Positions 35,661-47,172 of a DNA stretch of 64,000 nt are shown here, one piece after another. This DNA comes from Theodoxus fluviatilis (taxonomy: Eukaryota; Mollusca; Gastropoda; Cycloneritida; Neritidae). Below the pieces are notes generated by a model. The model searched no databases. It was not told where the DNA came from and saw only the letters and a list, made by a program, of their open reading frames with translations. The translations under genes were made by a program, and so were the position numbers. The DNA lies in the NCBI GenBank assembly GCA_034096865.1, contig JAWQFJ010017544.1, positions 61,463 through 125,462 on the forward strand, given 5' to 3'. The number at the start of each line of letters is the position of its first letter. The first letter of the stretch is position 1.

Positions 35661-35691
<31 letters not shown>

Positions 35692-35712
35692 AGAGACAGA
35701 GACAGAGAGAGA
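35203..35712 (+). repeat. GA / GACA microsatellite
   Basis: Alternating (GA)n and (GACA)n blocks, about 510 bp, forming the 5' flank of LINE fragment D. Confidence 0.97.
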
Positions 35713-36589
35713 TCATGCCCAGTGGTGGAGAGACACAATTGGCAGGGAAATAAGAAAAGAATTGTCACGACGCCATAAGACCAGGCACTCTATAAAAGAA
35801 GCATACATAGGACAAATAAACTGCGATCACTGGTTTAAGAAACAACATCCAGCGGTCAGACATCGGCGATACCAGTCCACAAGAACCAAACGGCAGGTTC
35901 CAGGAGAAGAACAACTTTGAGCAATGGATTAAAATTAAACTTCACTACGAGAGTAATTAATTTTCTTAATTAATCATCAGAGATCTATCAGAAGTCATTC
36001 AAAAAGCCAATGAAGTGCTCAAGAACTATAAGCATGACGAAAATCAACATTCTCTTTCACTGAACAGCAGAAATGACTAAATTACATCTAAGGCCCCCAT
36101 GGAAAAAGCAAAACAAACCAAACATGGAATCGATCATCGTGGAAGAGAGATCGGAAAAGAGAACAGCAAACACTCCATACGAAATCAGTGGCAAGACAGT
36201 GGCTGTACTACACGCTCGAGCCTGGAAACAAGCTCTACTACAGCAGGCTGGAAGCAAGTAGATCAAGGAAACAACGAAAAAATTACCCTGAAAGACACTG
36301 GAACACATGTTGATCTGACTGTCCCGACGCAATTTGTAACCAAACAAGCATAATGATGATCACGACACACACAAAGACAACAACGACGACAATGACGATG
36401 ACCACGATGATATAATAGCAACGACGACAATGCCATCAGCTGCACCTCAGAGAATATGACCAGTTGATGTATTTTGAGGCAAGTCCTTTGTCCATCTATT
36501 GCTATAAAATGTACTCGTCATACATGCAAACGAACGCTTCGAAATCTTGGTCTCAGCTTATGCTCAACGACTGGCTCGTCCTCAAGTGT
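35713..36589. other. No gene recognised
   Basis: The plus strand after the GA tract has a frame around YIGQINCDHWFKKQHPAV that looks coding-like but is short and soon interrupted. 36350-36430 is a degenerate ACG/ATG repeat. No family assigned. Confidence 0.35.
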
Positions 36590-36790
36590 TCCCTTTGTGG
36601 GTTGGGGGTAAGAAGCGAACCCCTGTGGGTTGGGGGTAAGAATCCACCCACCGCGACTCTAAGCGATTCGTAAGAGGCGAATAACTAGAAACATCACGAC
36701 TTTTCTTATTCTAATCAGTTCTAATGATTTTCGTGACCAATAGTCTTACATAGTCTACAAAAGCTGAAAGACTTAAACCTCGTCAGTCCA
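36590..36790 (+). repeat. SINE-like dispersed repeat
   Basis: It starts with a 26-bp tandem duplication around CTGTGGGTTGGGGGTAAG, then CGACTCTAAGCGATTCG and GTAAGAGGCGAATAACTAG, then blocks shared with 8581-8700 and 6979-7085. This layout resembles a repeat I associate with gastropod genomes, from memory. Boundaries are uncertain. Confidence 0.5.
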
Positions 36791-37281
36791 CCTCAGTCCA
36801 GTCCTCCTCAAAGGAGAGTTACGTGGCACTCGATCACGCGACCAGGCTGTCCTTTCTGCCATGTTTGCATACATAAATCTCCCGGAGAGAGCCTGTTCGT
36901 GAGTGTGCCGGGAAAAGCATTCCCCCAACGCTTGATGAAGGAGGAGTCAAAGAGAAATTGGTGCGGAGGCGGCTCTTGGCGTAAATGCCCATCATGCATG
37001 GACGTAAGGGGGGGGGGGGGTGAAGCAGCGAAATCCCCAAAAGAGTAAATGCAGAGGAAGACATGGAGGGCGGGGAGGAAGAGAAGTGGGGGTGGGGGGT
37101 AGGATGAATGAGAGGAAAAGAAAGGGGTAAGAAGAGAGAGAAGAAGAAAAGGATGTAGAATGGCAGGAGGAGGACAAGCAGCAGAAGAAGGAGGAATATT
37201 ATAAGAAGGAATAGAATGAGGAGGAATATGGAAAAGTGAAGGAGATGGAAGAGTAGGAGAATAACGACGACGGGGGGTGGG
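36791..37281. other. No gene seen; purine-rich
   Basis: Grades from unique sequence into G- and A-rich low complexity, including a run of 13 G near 37009. Confidence 0.5.
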
Positions 37282-37512
37282 ATGGGGAGGGGGGAGACGG
37301 AGGAGCAGGAGCAGGAGCAGGAGGACAGGAGCAGGAGCAGGAGGACCATGAGGAGGAGGACCAGGAGGAGAAAGACCAGGAGGAGGAGGAGGACCAGGAG
37401 GAGGACCAGGAGGAGGAGGAGGATCAGGAAGAGAAGGAACAAGACGAGGAGGAACACGAGGAGGAGGAGGAGGAGGAGGAGGAGGAGGAGGAGGAGGAGG
37501 AGGAGGACGACG
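37282..37512 (+). repeat. GGA-rich purine tract
   Basis: (GGA)n and GGAGCA, GGACCA variants. Long frames here are artefacts. Confidence 0.95.
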
Positions 37513-37616
37513 GCATCGGGCGGCGGAGGCTCAAGGAAGGACAGATGAAAGAAAAGTGACTGAGATCATGGAATGTTCAAAAGGACGTAAAGACTGGAAG
37601 TGCAAGGCGTACGTAC

Positions 37617-37821
37617 CCGCCCACACAGGGATGATGATGCCCACCAGGCTGAAGACGCCGGACACCAGGCCAGGAACGCAGACCAGGGTAAGCCCTGTCT
37701 GCAGGGAAAGGTTGGTGGCCAGCTGGCTCTTGGCGAAGCAGAGAAGTCGTAGATTTCCCCACACAATGAGGGCGAAAAGAGCTAGGATGACCGCCAGGGT
37801 GATGTCCCCACTCTCCGCCAT
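37617..37821 (-). CDS. Candidate first coding exon of a membrane protein
   Basis: A minus-strand ATG at 37821 has A at -3 and G at +4, a good eukaryotic start context. It opens a 68-codon frame beginning [20 protein letters not shown]. Two hydrophobic stretches (about residues 8-21 and 44-66) suggest membrane segments. The frame ends at a good splice donor, G/GTACGT, giving a 205-bp exon ending in phase 1. I do not recognise the family and found no following exon. Immediately upstream of the ATG are about 30 bp of GA repeat and about 245 bp of GATA repeat. Alternatively chance, but composition, start and donor agree. Confidence 0.45.
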
Positions 37822-38105
<284 letters not shown>

Positions 38106-38140
38106 GTCTATCTCGGCGAGGTGCACCCTGCGTGTGGCAG

Positions 38141-38262
38141 GCGTGTGACACGAGACAGACTGGGCCTGGGAGACAGACGATGGCCCAGACGACGTGACCA
38201 GGCGTGTGACACGAGACAGACTGGGCCTGGGAGACAGACGATGGCCCAGACGGCGTGACCAG
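38141..38262 (+). repeat. 61-bp tandem duplication
   Basis: Two copies, starting at 38141 and 38202, of a unit with GCGTGTGACACGAGACAGAC. They differ at the A/G in CAGACGACG versus CAGACGGCG. Confidence 0.9.
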
Positions 38263-38435
38263 GCGTGGTGAGGAGGTACAGACGTCCGGCGCGATACCGT
38301 CTGCCTGACTGTGGTAGACGTGCTGCCTCCCTCCCAGCGTGCGTCTTGCCTGTAGACGGTGTTGCCACTCGCTTTGATTAGAAATAGCCGTCCGCTTTCT
38401 AGATGAGGATGCGTCTGCGCTAAGCCGTCTTCTCC

Positions 38436-40715
38436 ATGTCGTCTGCACAAGGTCGTCTGCTCAAGGTCGTCTGCTCTAAGTCGTCTGCTCGAGGTCGTCT
38501 GCTTGAGGTTGTCTGCTCTAAGTCCTCTGCTCGAGGTCGTCTGCTCTACGTCGTCTGCTCGAGGTCGTCTGCTCGAGGTCGTCTGCTCGAGGTCGTCTGC
38601 TCTAGGTCGTCTGCTCGAGGTCGTCTGCTCGAGGTCGTCTGCTCGAGGTCGTCTGCTCGAGGTCGTCTGCTTGAGGTCGTCTGCTCTAGGTCGTCTGCTC
38701 GAGGTCGTCAGCTCTACGTCGTCTGCTCCACGTCGTCTGCTCGAGGTTGTCTGTTCGAGGTCGTCTGCTCTACGTCGTCTGCTCGAGGTTGTCTGTTCGA
38801 GGTCGTCTGCTCGAGGTCGTCTGCTCTAGGTCGTCTGCTCTAGACCGTCTGCTCTAAGTCGTCTGCTCGAGGTCGTCTGCTCGAGGTCGTCTGCTCTAGG
38901 TCGTCTGCTCTAGACCGTCTGCTCTAAGTCGTCTGCTCGAGGTTGTCTGTTCGAGGTTGTCTGCTCTACGTCGTCTGCTCGAGGTTGTCTGTTCGAGGTC
39001 GTCTGCTCTAGGTCGTCTGCTCTAGACCGTCTGCTCGAGGTCGTCTGCTCTACGTCGTCTGCTCTACGTTGTCTGCTCTAGACCGTCTGCTCTAAGTCGT
39101 CTGCTCGAGGTCGTCTTCTCGAGGTTGTCTGTTCGAGGTCGTCTGCTCTAGGTCGTCTGCTCTACGTCGTCTGCTCTACGTCGTCTGCTCTAGGTCGTCT
39201 GCTCTACGTCGTCTGCTCTAGGTCGTCTGCTCTACGTCGTCTGCTCTACGTCGTCTGTTCGAGGTTGTCTGCTCTACGTTGTCTGCTCTACGTCGTCTGT
39301 TCGAGGTCGTCTGCTCTAGACCGTCTGCTCTAAGTCGTCTGCTCGAGGTCGTCTTCTCGAGGTTGTCTGTTCGAGGTCGTCTGCTCTAGGTCGTCTGCTC
39401 TACGTCGTCTGCTCTACGTCGTCTGCTCTAGGTCGTCTGCTCTACGTCGTCTGCTCTAGGTCGTCTGCTCTACGTCGTCTGCTCTACGTCGTCTGTTCGA
39501 GGTTGTCTGGTCTACGTTGTCTGCTCTACGTCGTCTGTTCGAGGTCGTCTGCTCTACGTTGTCTGCTCTACGTCGTCTGTTCGAGGTCGTCTGCTCGAGG
39601 TCGTCTGCTCGAGGTCGTCTGCTCGAGGTTGTCTGCTCTACGTCGTCTGCTCTACGTCGTCTGTTCGAGGTTGTCTGCTCTACGTTGTCTGCTCTACGTC
39701 GTCTGTTCGAGGTCGTCTGCTCTACGTTGTCTGCTCTACGTCGTCTGTTCGAGGTCGTCTGCTCGAGGTCGTCTGCTCGAGGTCGTCTGCTCGAGGTTGT
39801 CTGCTCTACGTCGTCTGCTCTACGTCGTCTGTTCGAGGTTGTCTGCTCTACGTCGTCTGCTCTACGTCGTCTGCTCGAGGTTGTCTGTTCGAGGTTGTCT
39901 GCTCTACGTCGTCTGCTCTACGTCGTCTGCTCTACGTCGTCTGTTCGAGGTTGTCTGCTCTACGTCGTCTGCTCTACGTCGTCTGCTCTACGTCGTCTGC
40001 TCTACGTCGTCTGCTCTACGTCGTCTGCTCTACGTCGTCTGCTCTACGTCGTCTGCTCTACGTCGTCTGGTCGAGGTCGTCTACTCGAGGTTGTCTGCTC
40101 TACGTCGTCTGTTCGAGGTTGTCTGCTCTACGTCGTCTGCTCTAGGTCGTCTGCTCTACGTCGTCTGCTCTACGTTGTCTGCTCTACGTCGTCTGCTCTA
40201 CGTTGTCTGCTCTACGTCGTCTGTTCGAGGTTGTCTGGTCGAGGTTGTCTGCTCTAGGTCGTCTGCTCTACGTCGTCTGTTCGAGGTTGTCTGCTCTACG
40301 TCGTCTGCTCTAGGTCGTCTGCTCTACGTCGTCTGTTCGAGGTTGTCTGCTCTACGTCGTCTGCTCTACGTCGTCTGCTCTACGTCGTCTGCTCTACGTC
40401 GTCTGTTCGAGGTTGTCTGCTCTACGTTGTCTGTTCTACGTCGTCTGCTCTACGTCGTCTGCTCGAGGTTGTCTGCTCTACGTCGTCTGCTCTACGTCGT
40501 CTGCTCGAGGTTGTCTGTTCGAGGTTGTCTGCTCTACGTTGTCTGCTCTACGTCGTCTGTTCGAGGTCGTCTGCTCTACGTTGTCTGTTCTACGTCGTCT
40601 GCTCTACGTCGTCTGCTCGAGGTCGTCTGCTCGATGTCGTCTGCTCTAGGTCGTCTGCTCTACGTCGTCTGGTCTAAGACTTCTGGTCTAGGTCGTCTTC
40701 TCAAGGACGTCTGCT
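38436..40715 (+). repeat. 14-bp minisatellite, about 160 units
   Basis: The unit is GTCGTCTGCTCTAC with recurring variants (CTCGAG, CTCTAG, TTCGAG, GTTGTC). About 2.3 kb. Higher-order repeats are visible: the marker GTCTTCTCGAG recurs 238 bp apart (39113 and 39351; 17 units), and a block with TTCGAGGTCGTCTGCTCTAC recurs 168 bp apart (39538 and 39706; 12 units). The strand is poor in A and each unit carries CpG. The 405-codon open frame across it is an artefact of 3 x 14 = 42. Confidence 0.97.
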
Positions 40716-43559
40716 TGTAAGTCGTTACGATGGTAGGCAAGTTTGATTGTGTTTCTCTTGTTTTGTGGCCAACAGATCTGAGGGTTTTCTCCAGCAAAGC
40801 GTCACGCGTACAGCCACTAAACAGATCAGTCTTTGGCTTAACCCGACGAAGCTGAAGATCTATCACGAATTTTGAAAATCGCTGGTAGCTTTGATATCTC
40901 TACTGACGGAGTAGAAATAAGTCCTTCTACGTGTATCAAGCCAAGCCAATGACGTCGCCACAAAAAGCCACTGGCTCGCATAGATTCAGATAGATATTTC
41001 GAAAACGGAAGACAAATAGGCAAAAATTAAAACGCTTTCAAACGGTGATCCGAAAGAGGATTTTCGTTTCTTATGGATCGTTATGTTGCACGCACTTTTC
41101 TCGAGGACCAGGAAGCAAGTTTGACAGAAGGCGATGGCAACAACTTCATGTAGCTTGCTGTGCAAAGAATGGCCGTTTTTTTCACCCCTAAAGTCCTGTC
41201 TTACACAATAACAGCGCTAGATGAGTCAAGTTAATTTTAAAAAAGAATAAATTAAAAAAACACTTTGACAAGCAAAAGACAATTTCGTTTCTAAACTTGT
41301 TTCCACTCCATCGTCTGGGTGGAAGCAACGAGACTGCTTTGCTGAGCGGCAATAACCCTGTATTTATGAACAAATTGATTCATTTCTCAGCACCGCCTCC
41401 GCAGTTGAAATGAGACCATAATATCAAGCAGGACTGTATTAGATTTATTTCGAGGGATCGTGACTGCTCAATTGGGCGAGCCATCAAAAGTCATCGCGAT
41501 TGAGATCCCTCCAAGCTAAACACGAAAATTAGCACTGCCCTCAGGTGTTCATTCCAACCGATGACTTGCCACCAGTTTCTTCCATTCCGATTTCCATTTT
41601 GCACGTCTCTTGAGCAGGCGTTCTTGACGTGGCAGCGTTTGATTCACCGTTGCAGCAATTATGAAGACAGTGGGGAGATGTCACTCGTAGCGATCGTTAC
41701 GAGAGTTTCATGCTTGTCATCTGTGACGGATACGGTTTTGTTTTCACTTATTGGAACGCTGTATTTGCGAGAGGTCAGCACAGGTCGATACTGCACTGCG
41801 TGCGGACCAAGGAAGGTGCTTGACCCAGGGGAGACATTGCACCAGTCACTGTTGCTAATTTGGCCGAGTGAAATTACCGCCTTTTCCTCCACAGGCGCAA
41901 AATCGATACACTATCAATCTCGAGACTCCCTTGACGCACACCCAAAATAGCCTTTGTGTTCCACACGAACTCGATTGCGAGAAAGCTGACAGAGTGTCTT
42001 CGGCCCTGAATTCATTGCTGTCAATCTCACTCAACAGCGGTCACCACATGTCATAAAAAGAGTGACGTCAGAAGATAAAAATGATCTGCGGGAAGAGCGC
42101 ACCAGTCGGATCGACGTCGAACACCGGCAAAACGGAGTGATAAGATGGAATTGAATCTGTTATCGGAGGCAGCATCACCAACGTGTTTTACTTCAATATT
42201 TTGACGCAGATCAAAAGCATTAGCAGACGGCGCCCATATTTGAAGCAAACAAGCATAAAACAAACACAGTTATATCATTTGCATGTATATCGCAACCTCC
42301 TGTAGAAAAACAAAACAGCTTAAGGAAGCTAAATCCGCTCCAAACATATACATGTACACCACGGACGATTGCCTATGGCATTGCGCTCATGAACTGCGCG
42401 CACACGTCACGCTGTTTCTTCCCGAGGGCGATTATTCATTCAACAGCGTCTTTTTCGGAATCACTGGTCGCGTTGTTTTTTCCAAGTCAAGTTGTCCCAC
42501 GTACGCTTTTTCCAGCCTGTTTACTCCAACGAAATCTGGGCTGTTTCACACGTCGGAATTCTGCAGCATTGTCCAGCAAGAATATTTTCTTGGATCCTTC
42601 CTACAGCTCCCACTCCGGACTGTCTACAGCGAAATCCATAAAAAACGCTGGTGAACTCTGAGCAGAATCTGTACATGTACCCACACATTTCCGGCAGAAA
42701 CAGGTACACTCTGAAGCAGCGTGAAGATGTTTTTACAGCAGACAAAGCAGAACTGAAAACGCTGCAGTTCCAATATGTGAGCTAAATTTCAGTACACACT
42801 TTTTAATCATGTTTTCCTTTGGCAGCCTCGTGAACACTCGATGAAAATGTTGTCAGTCTTCAGGGGACGAAGTGGTGAACTATTAATCGTTTGTTCTCAT
42901 AACTGTAAAAACTCTTCATCGGAGAAAAGAGCATATATTCTCTCCGACCCTTTCCATCACTTTCTCAGTTGATTACGAAAGACGCTTGTTGGGTTTTCTT
43001 CTGAAGAAACTCCTGCAGAATCCTGGCGAAGCCGAAATTTCCGCTCCTTTTTCTGTATTTGAGTGGCTGGTGTGTCGGCCTTCCTCTGGTGCATTCCCGC
43101 AACGCAAGAGACGAGGAGGGCAAGTGGCGGGCAACCACGTGTTTGAGCAGACATGCAGCTGGCCAGGTAGGTAGACAGGCAGGAAGGCAAGTCCAAGAGC
43201 AGGCGGGCGGGCAGGCAGGCCGACTGGACACAGGTAAAGCCCTGTGAGGCGGGCCGCGCTCTCTCGGAAGTGAGGGTAGGGGGCGCCACTCCACGGCAGC
43301 GACTCGCTCCCCGTATCGAGCGCCAGGACCGGCGTGTCTGGAGCCAGCCTCTGTAACGAGGCGCGGCTTACACCGAGCTCCTACAGCTGCTTCAAGCTCT
43401 CTCGTAAATACGCATCCACAGCAGCATCCCTTCGGAGAGTTCCCCGGTTTCTGTAGAAGTATAGAATAGAAGTGGGGCGTTGTGTAATGAATGCTCCTTT
43501 GAAGAACCTCATCCCTTCATTCCTTCTCGCCTCACTTTCCTCCCCTCATCCCTACTGTT
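40716..43559. other. No gene recognised
   Basis: Mostly unique sequence. Plus frames at 41561-41950 (129 codons) and 42283-42654 (123 codons) are open but unrecognised, and shadows on the other strand are equally open. 43140-43215 is GGCA-rich low complexity. Confidence 0.4.
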
Positions 43560-43940
43560 CACCCCCTTACCCCCTCACTTTCCACACACCCTTACCCCCT
43601 CACTTTCCACACACCCTTACCCCCTCACTTTCCACACACCCTTACCCCCTCACTTTCCACACACCCTTACCCCCTCACTTTCCACACACCCTTACCCCCC
43701 TCACTTTCCACACACCCTTACCCCCTCACTTTCCACACACCCTTACCCCCTCACTTTCCACACACCCTTACCCCCTCACTTTCCACACACCCTTACCCCC
43801 TCACTTTCCACACACCCTTACCCCCTCACTTTCCACACACCCTTAACCCCTCACTTTCCACACACCCTTACCCCCTCACTTTCCACACACCCTTACCCCC
43901 TCACTTTCCACACACCCTTAACCCCTCACTTTCCACCCCC
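43560..43940 (+). repeat. 25-bp C-rich minisatellite
   Basis: The unit TTACCCCCTCACTTTCC + ACACACCC recurs every 25 bp (43567, 43592, 43617 and on). About 15 copies. Confidence 0.96.
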
Positions 43941-44885
43941 TTACCCCTCACATCATATCCCCTAACCCCGTTATCCCTCGCCCTCTCACTTTCCATTCTC
44001 TTAACTCCTCACTTCTCTTCCCCTTCACCTTACATTCCCTCAACCCCTCACTTCCACCCCATTACCCCCTAACATTCCTCTCTCTTCTCCCCTCACATTA
44101 TATCCCCTCAGACCCTCACTTTCCCATTCCCTCACCCTCACACGCTACACTCTCCCCCCCCCCCCCCCTCACTTTCCACCTTCTCACATTACGCCCCCTC
44201 ACTCCTTCACATTATAACCCCTCACCTCTTCACATTACACCCCCTCACCCCCTCACGTTAAATCACCTCTCCTCCTCACTTTTACCTCATTACATTACAC
44301 TCCCTCATTCCCTCACATTACACCCCCTCACCCCCTCACATTATGCCCTCTCACCCCCTCACGTTAAACCCCCTCTCCCCCTGACTTTCCACCTCCTCAC
44401 ATTACACCCCTTACCCCCTCATATTATGCCCCCTCACCCCTCACGCTACACCCCCTTTCCCCCTCACTTTCCACCTCCTCACATTATACCCCCTCACTTT
44501 CCACCCCCTCAATCTTTCACAATCTCCCCTCATCCCCCCCCCCCCCCCCAAACATTCACAGTCCACACCCTTTCTCCCATACATTCCACTCCCTTAATCA
44601 TTCATACTCCACCCCTCACATTACACTCCCTCATTCCCTCACATTACACCCCCTCACATTACACTCCCTCTGCCTCTCACTTTCAACCATCTCACATTAC
44701 ACCCCCTCACCCTCTCACGCTACACTCCCTCTACCCCTCACTTTCTACCTCCTCACATTACACCCCCTGATCCCCTCACATTACACACCCTCATCCCCTC
44801 AAGCTACGCACCCTCTCCGCCTCACTTTCCTCCTCCTAACATTAGGCCTACTCACTCCCTCACACTATACCCTCTCACTAACCAC
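43941..44885 (+). repeat. Degenerate C-rich repeat
   Basis: A decayed continuation of the previous array, with CCCCTCACATTACAC-type units and two poly-C runs near 44155 and 44537. Confidence 0.9.
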
Positions 44886-45111
44886 CCCCCACCCCCTCTA
44901 GAATTTATATTTCTCTCCTCCAAACATTCACATGCCACCTCCATTCTCTACTTCCACCTCGCCCACCTGACACATCCGAACATGCGGCCTCACCCTGTCT
45001 GCACAACATGTTTACTTCCGTGGAAAAGGGCATAAGTGTATTGGGTTGCGCGAAAGCGGTGCGTGGATCGTCTCCACTTCGGTCTGAAGAAAGGCATGGC
45101 GGTAGAGTTAC

Positions 45112-45284
45112 CTGTCGATTGACAAGCAGCTGAAGCACTCTGGCTGCACGTCTGGAAATAGGGCCGGAACGCCAATGCATTTGTGGTGCCTCTTTCTGGG
45201 AGAAAATAGACATACTGTACACATCACCCACATCGTCTTGCTCCATGCTCGTCTTTGGCACATTGGCACAGACGCAGTGACGGG
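45112..45284 (-). CDS. Candidate internal coding exon
   Basis: On the minus strand a strong acceptor (TCTCTTTCAG) precedes a 173-bp open segment ending in CAG/GTAACT, a good donor. One frame is open throughout and includes TSMEQDDVGDVYSMSIF and RRAARVLQLLVNRQ. No known domain recognised and no neighbouring exon found. Splice signals of this quality also occur by chance, so this is only a candidate. Confidence 0.3.
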
Positions 45285-45384
45285 CTGAAAGAGATATGTG
45301 GTGCCTCCAAAATCAAGAATCAAAACAGGAGCGGAATTTGGACTGAATTATTTATGGCAAGCATACCTTTTTAATGCACTTTGA

Positions 45385-45645
45385 GAGTAGTGTTCATGCG
45401 CCTAACAGGCTGACTGTGACAATGCTCTGCAAATTTTGGATTATTGCAAGAAATGAAGGAGGTCTGTTGGCTTATGTGCATGCCAGTATGACAGTAAGGA
45501 CCACTTCTTTCCATTGATGTGAAAAGGTTGCGATCTGATACTGGATTTTGTCATATTTGGACACTTCTGGTTGGATTGATCCAACTAAACCTTCCCATTC
45601 GAAAAGCAACACTGAGTAGTGTTCAAGCGCCGAGCAGGCTGCATA
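45385..45645 (+). repeat. Short direct repeat upstream of L2
   Basis: GAGTAGTGTTCATGCGCC at 45385 and GAGTAGTGTTCAAGCGCC at 45614, 229 bp apart, each followed by a CAGGCTG block. It lies just upstream of the L2 coding region, so it may be its 5' UTR. Confidence 0.6.
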
Positions 45646-46203
45646 GTACACAGCTCGGATGATAGAAGGCTGAGGTCAGCAGGTCATCGATAACAGCAAC
45701 TAAGAGCGTTCAACAACCAGGTACGAGAAATCATTTCCCCTGAGATTGCTTACTCTGGATATGAACTGTTTGAGTGTCATAAACTGTGACTTGTAATACC
45801 CGGTACTTGTGCAACGCACATAACACCCATAGCATGATCTGCATTCCTATTCGTAGGAGGCCGGTTGTCGTTGGCCATCAGTTGATTGGGAAGAATGCTG
45901 ACTGCAGTGGAAAATGAAGCTTACTCCCAAAGTATAACTGGACACATATACTACTTGTCGTCAGATCTGCGTGCCTTAAATGATCTTCATCTGCCCCTCC
46001 CGCCAGAGGCGTTAGCGAACATCCAACACATGGGTATTGCAAGATCCAAAAGAAAACAAAGACGGCAGAAGAGGTGGCAGAAGGAAACGCCGCAAAATAA
46101 AAACTTTATGTGATATGTTTGACAGAACTGCTAGCACTGTCCCTCAAGACTGCGGTGCGAACGTCAGCAACCTCATTCAAGTTGCACCCAGGAAACTCTC
46201 ACC

Positions 46204-47164
46204 CACCATGACTGCGGTATTGCTAAACGCGCAGTCAATAAGAAACAAGACGGAAGAAATTGCAAACTGTATCACCGAAAAAACCTCGACGTCTTGTTTA
46301 TCATCGAATCATGGCTGAAAAACGACAGAGATCAGGCGATAATGAAGATGGCAACACCACAGAGCTATCAAATAAAATCCTTCCCGCGGACACGGGGACG
46401 TGGCGGAGGGATCGCATTCATCTACAGAAGCTGCCTCAACATCAGTGAAGTGACTAGTCTGCGTCACAATTCCAGTGCCCTGGAATCAGCTAGCATTGTT
46501 TTAAGAAACAGAGGCAAATCGACACACTTCATCTGCCTGTACAGGCCGACTCACTCAAAGAGAAATAAAACACCGTCATCTGCCTTCCTCGACGAGTTCA
46601 GCAACCTTCTCGATTCCATAGAAGTAGAGTGTGATGACTACGTTATTGTCGGCGATTTCAACATCCACTACGATGACGCCAACCACGCCTTGACAAAAGG
46701 CGCACTGTCTTTGCTCCATGATCACGGCTTGCAGCAGAATGTGCCAGGAGCGACTCACAAATCAGGCCACACCCTTGACTGGGTTGTAGATAAGGTCGAA
46801 AAGAGCATAGTCCGCAAGTGCCATGTGCTAGACAAGGCGCTTTCTGACCATCACGTGGTTTACTTTGACCTCTCATTGAGCATCAACCGAGAGGCAAAAG
46901 CCGTTGTAAGGAGTAGAAACCTGAAAAGGATTGATCTTGTGGCTCTGCAAGCTGACTTTGGCGCACTTGGCTTACAGTCTGCGGTCCCAGTTGATGTGTC
47001 AGCTCATGTTGAACTCTTTGAGTCATCTTTGCGAAACATCCTGGACAAGCACGCCCCAGAGTTGACAAAACGTGTTTCTGTAAGACCGTTGTGCCCATGG
47101 TACAACGATGAAGTCTACCTCGCCAAAGTAAACAAAAGAATAGCAGTCTAACTGTGCACAAGCA
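46204..47164 (+). pseudogene. L2 ORF2: APE endonuclease part
   Basis: AP-type endonuclease that nicks target DNA to prime reverse transcription. It starts with TAVLLNAQSIRNKTEEI. A one-base deletion near 46280 shifts the frame into the 286-codon segment with LFIIESWLK (catalytic Glu block), GDFNIHYDD (catalytic Asp/Asn) and SDHHVVYFD (catalytic Asp-His). The linker to the RT (PWYNDEVYLAK, then LTVHKQLY) is cut by the Penelope-like element at 47173 and resumes at 48344. Confidence 0.88.
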
Positions 47165-47172
47165 GTTGTATG

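Noticed and set aside
39503..40720. 405-codon frame with repeated VVCSTSSALRRL
   Set aside because: A 14-bp satellite gives a 42-bp coding period; overlapping frames are equally open, with no start or splice support.
41561..42654. 129- and 123-codon plus-strand frames
   Set aside because: No recognisable domain, no repeat or splice support, and comparable frames on the opposite strand.
43560..43940. Interstitial telomere repeat
   Set aside because: CCCTTA occurs once per 25-bp unit but the array is not a TTAGGG-type tandem.
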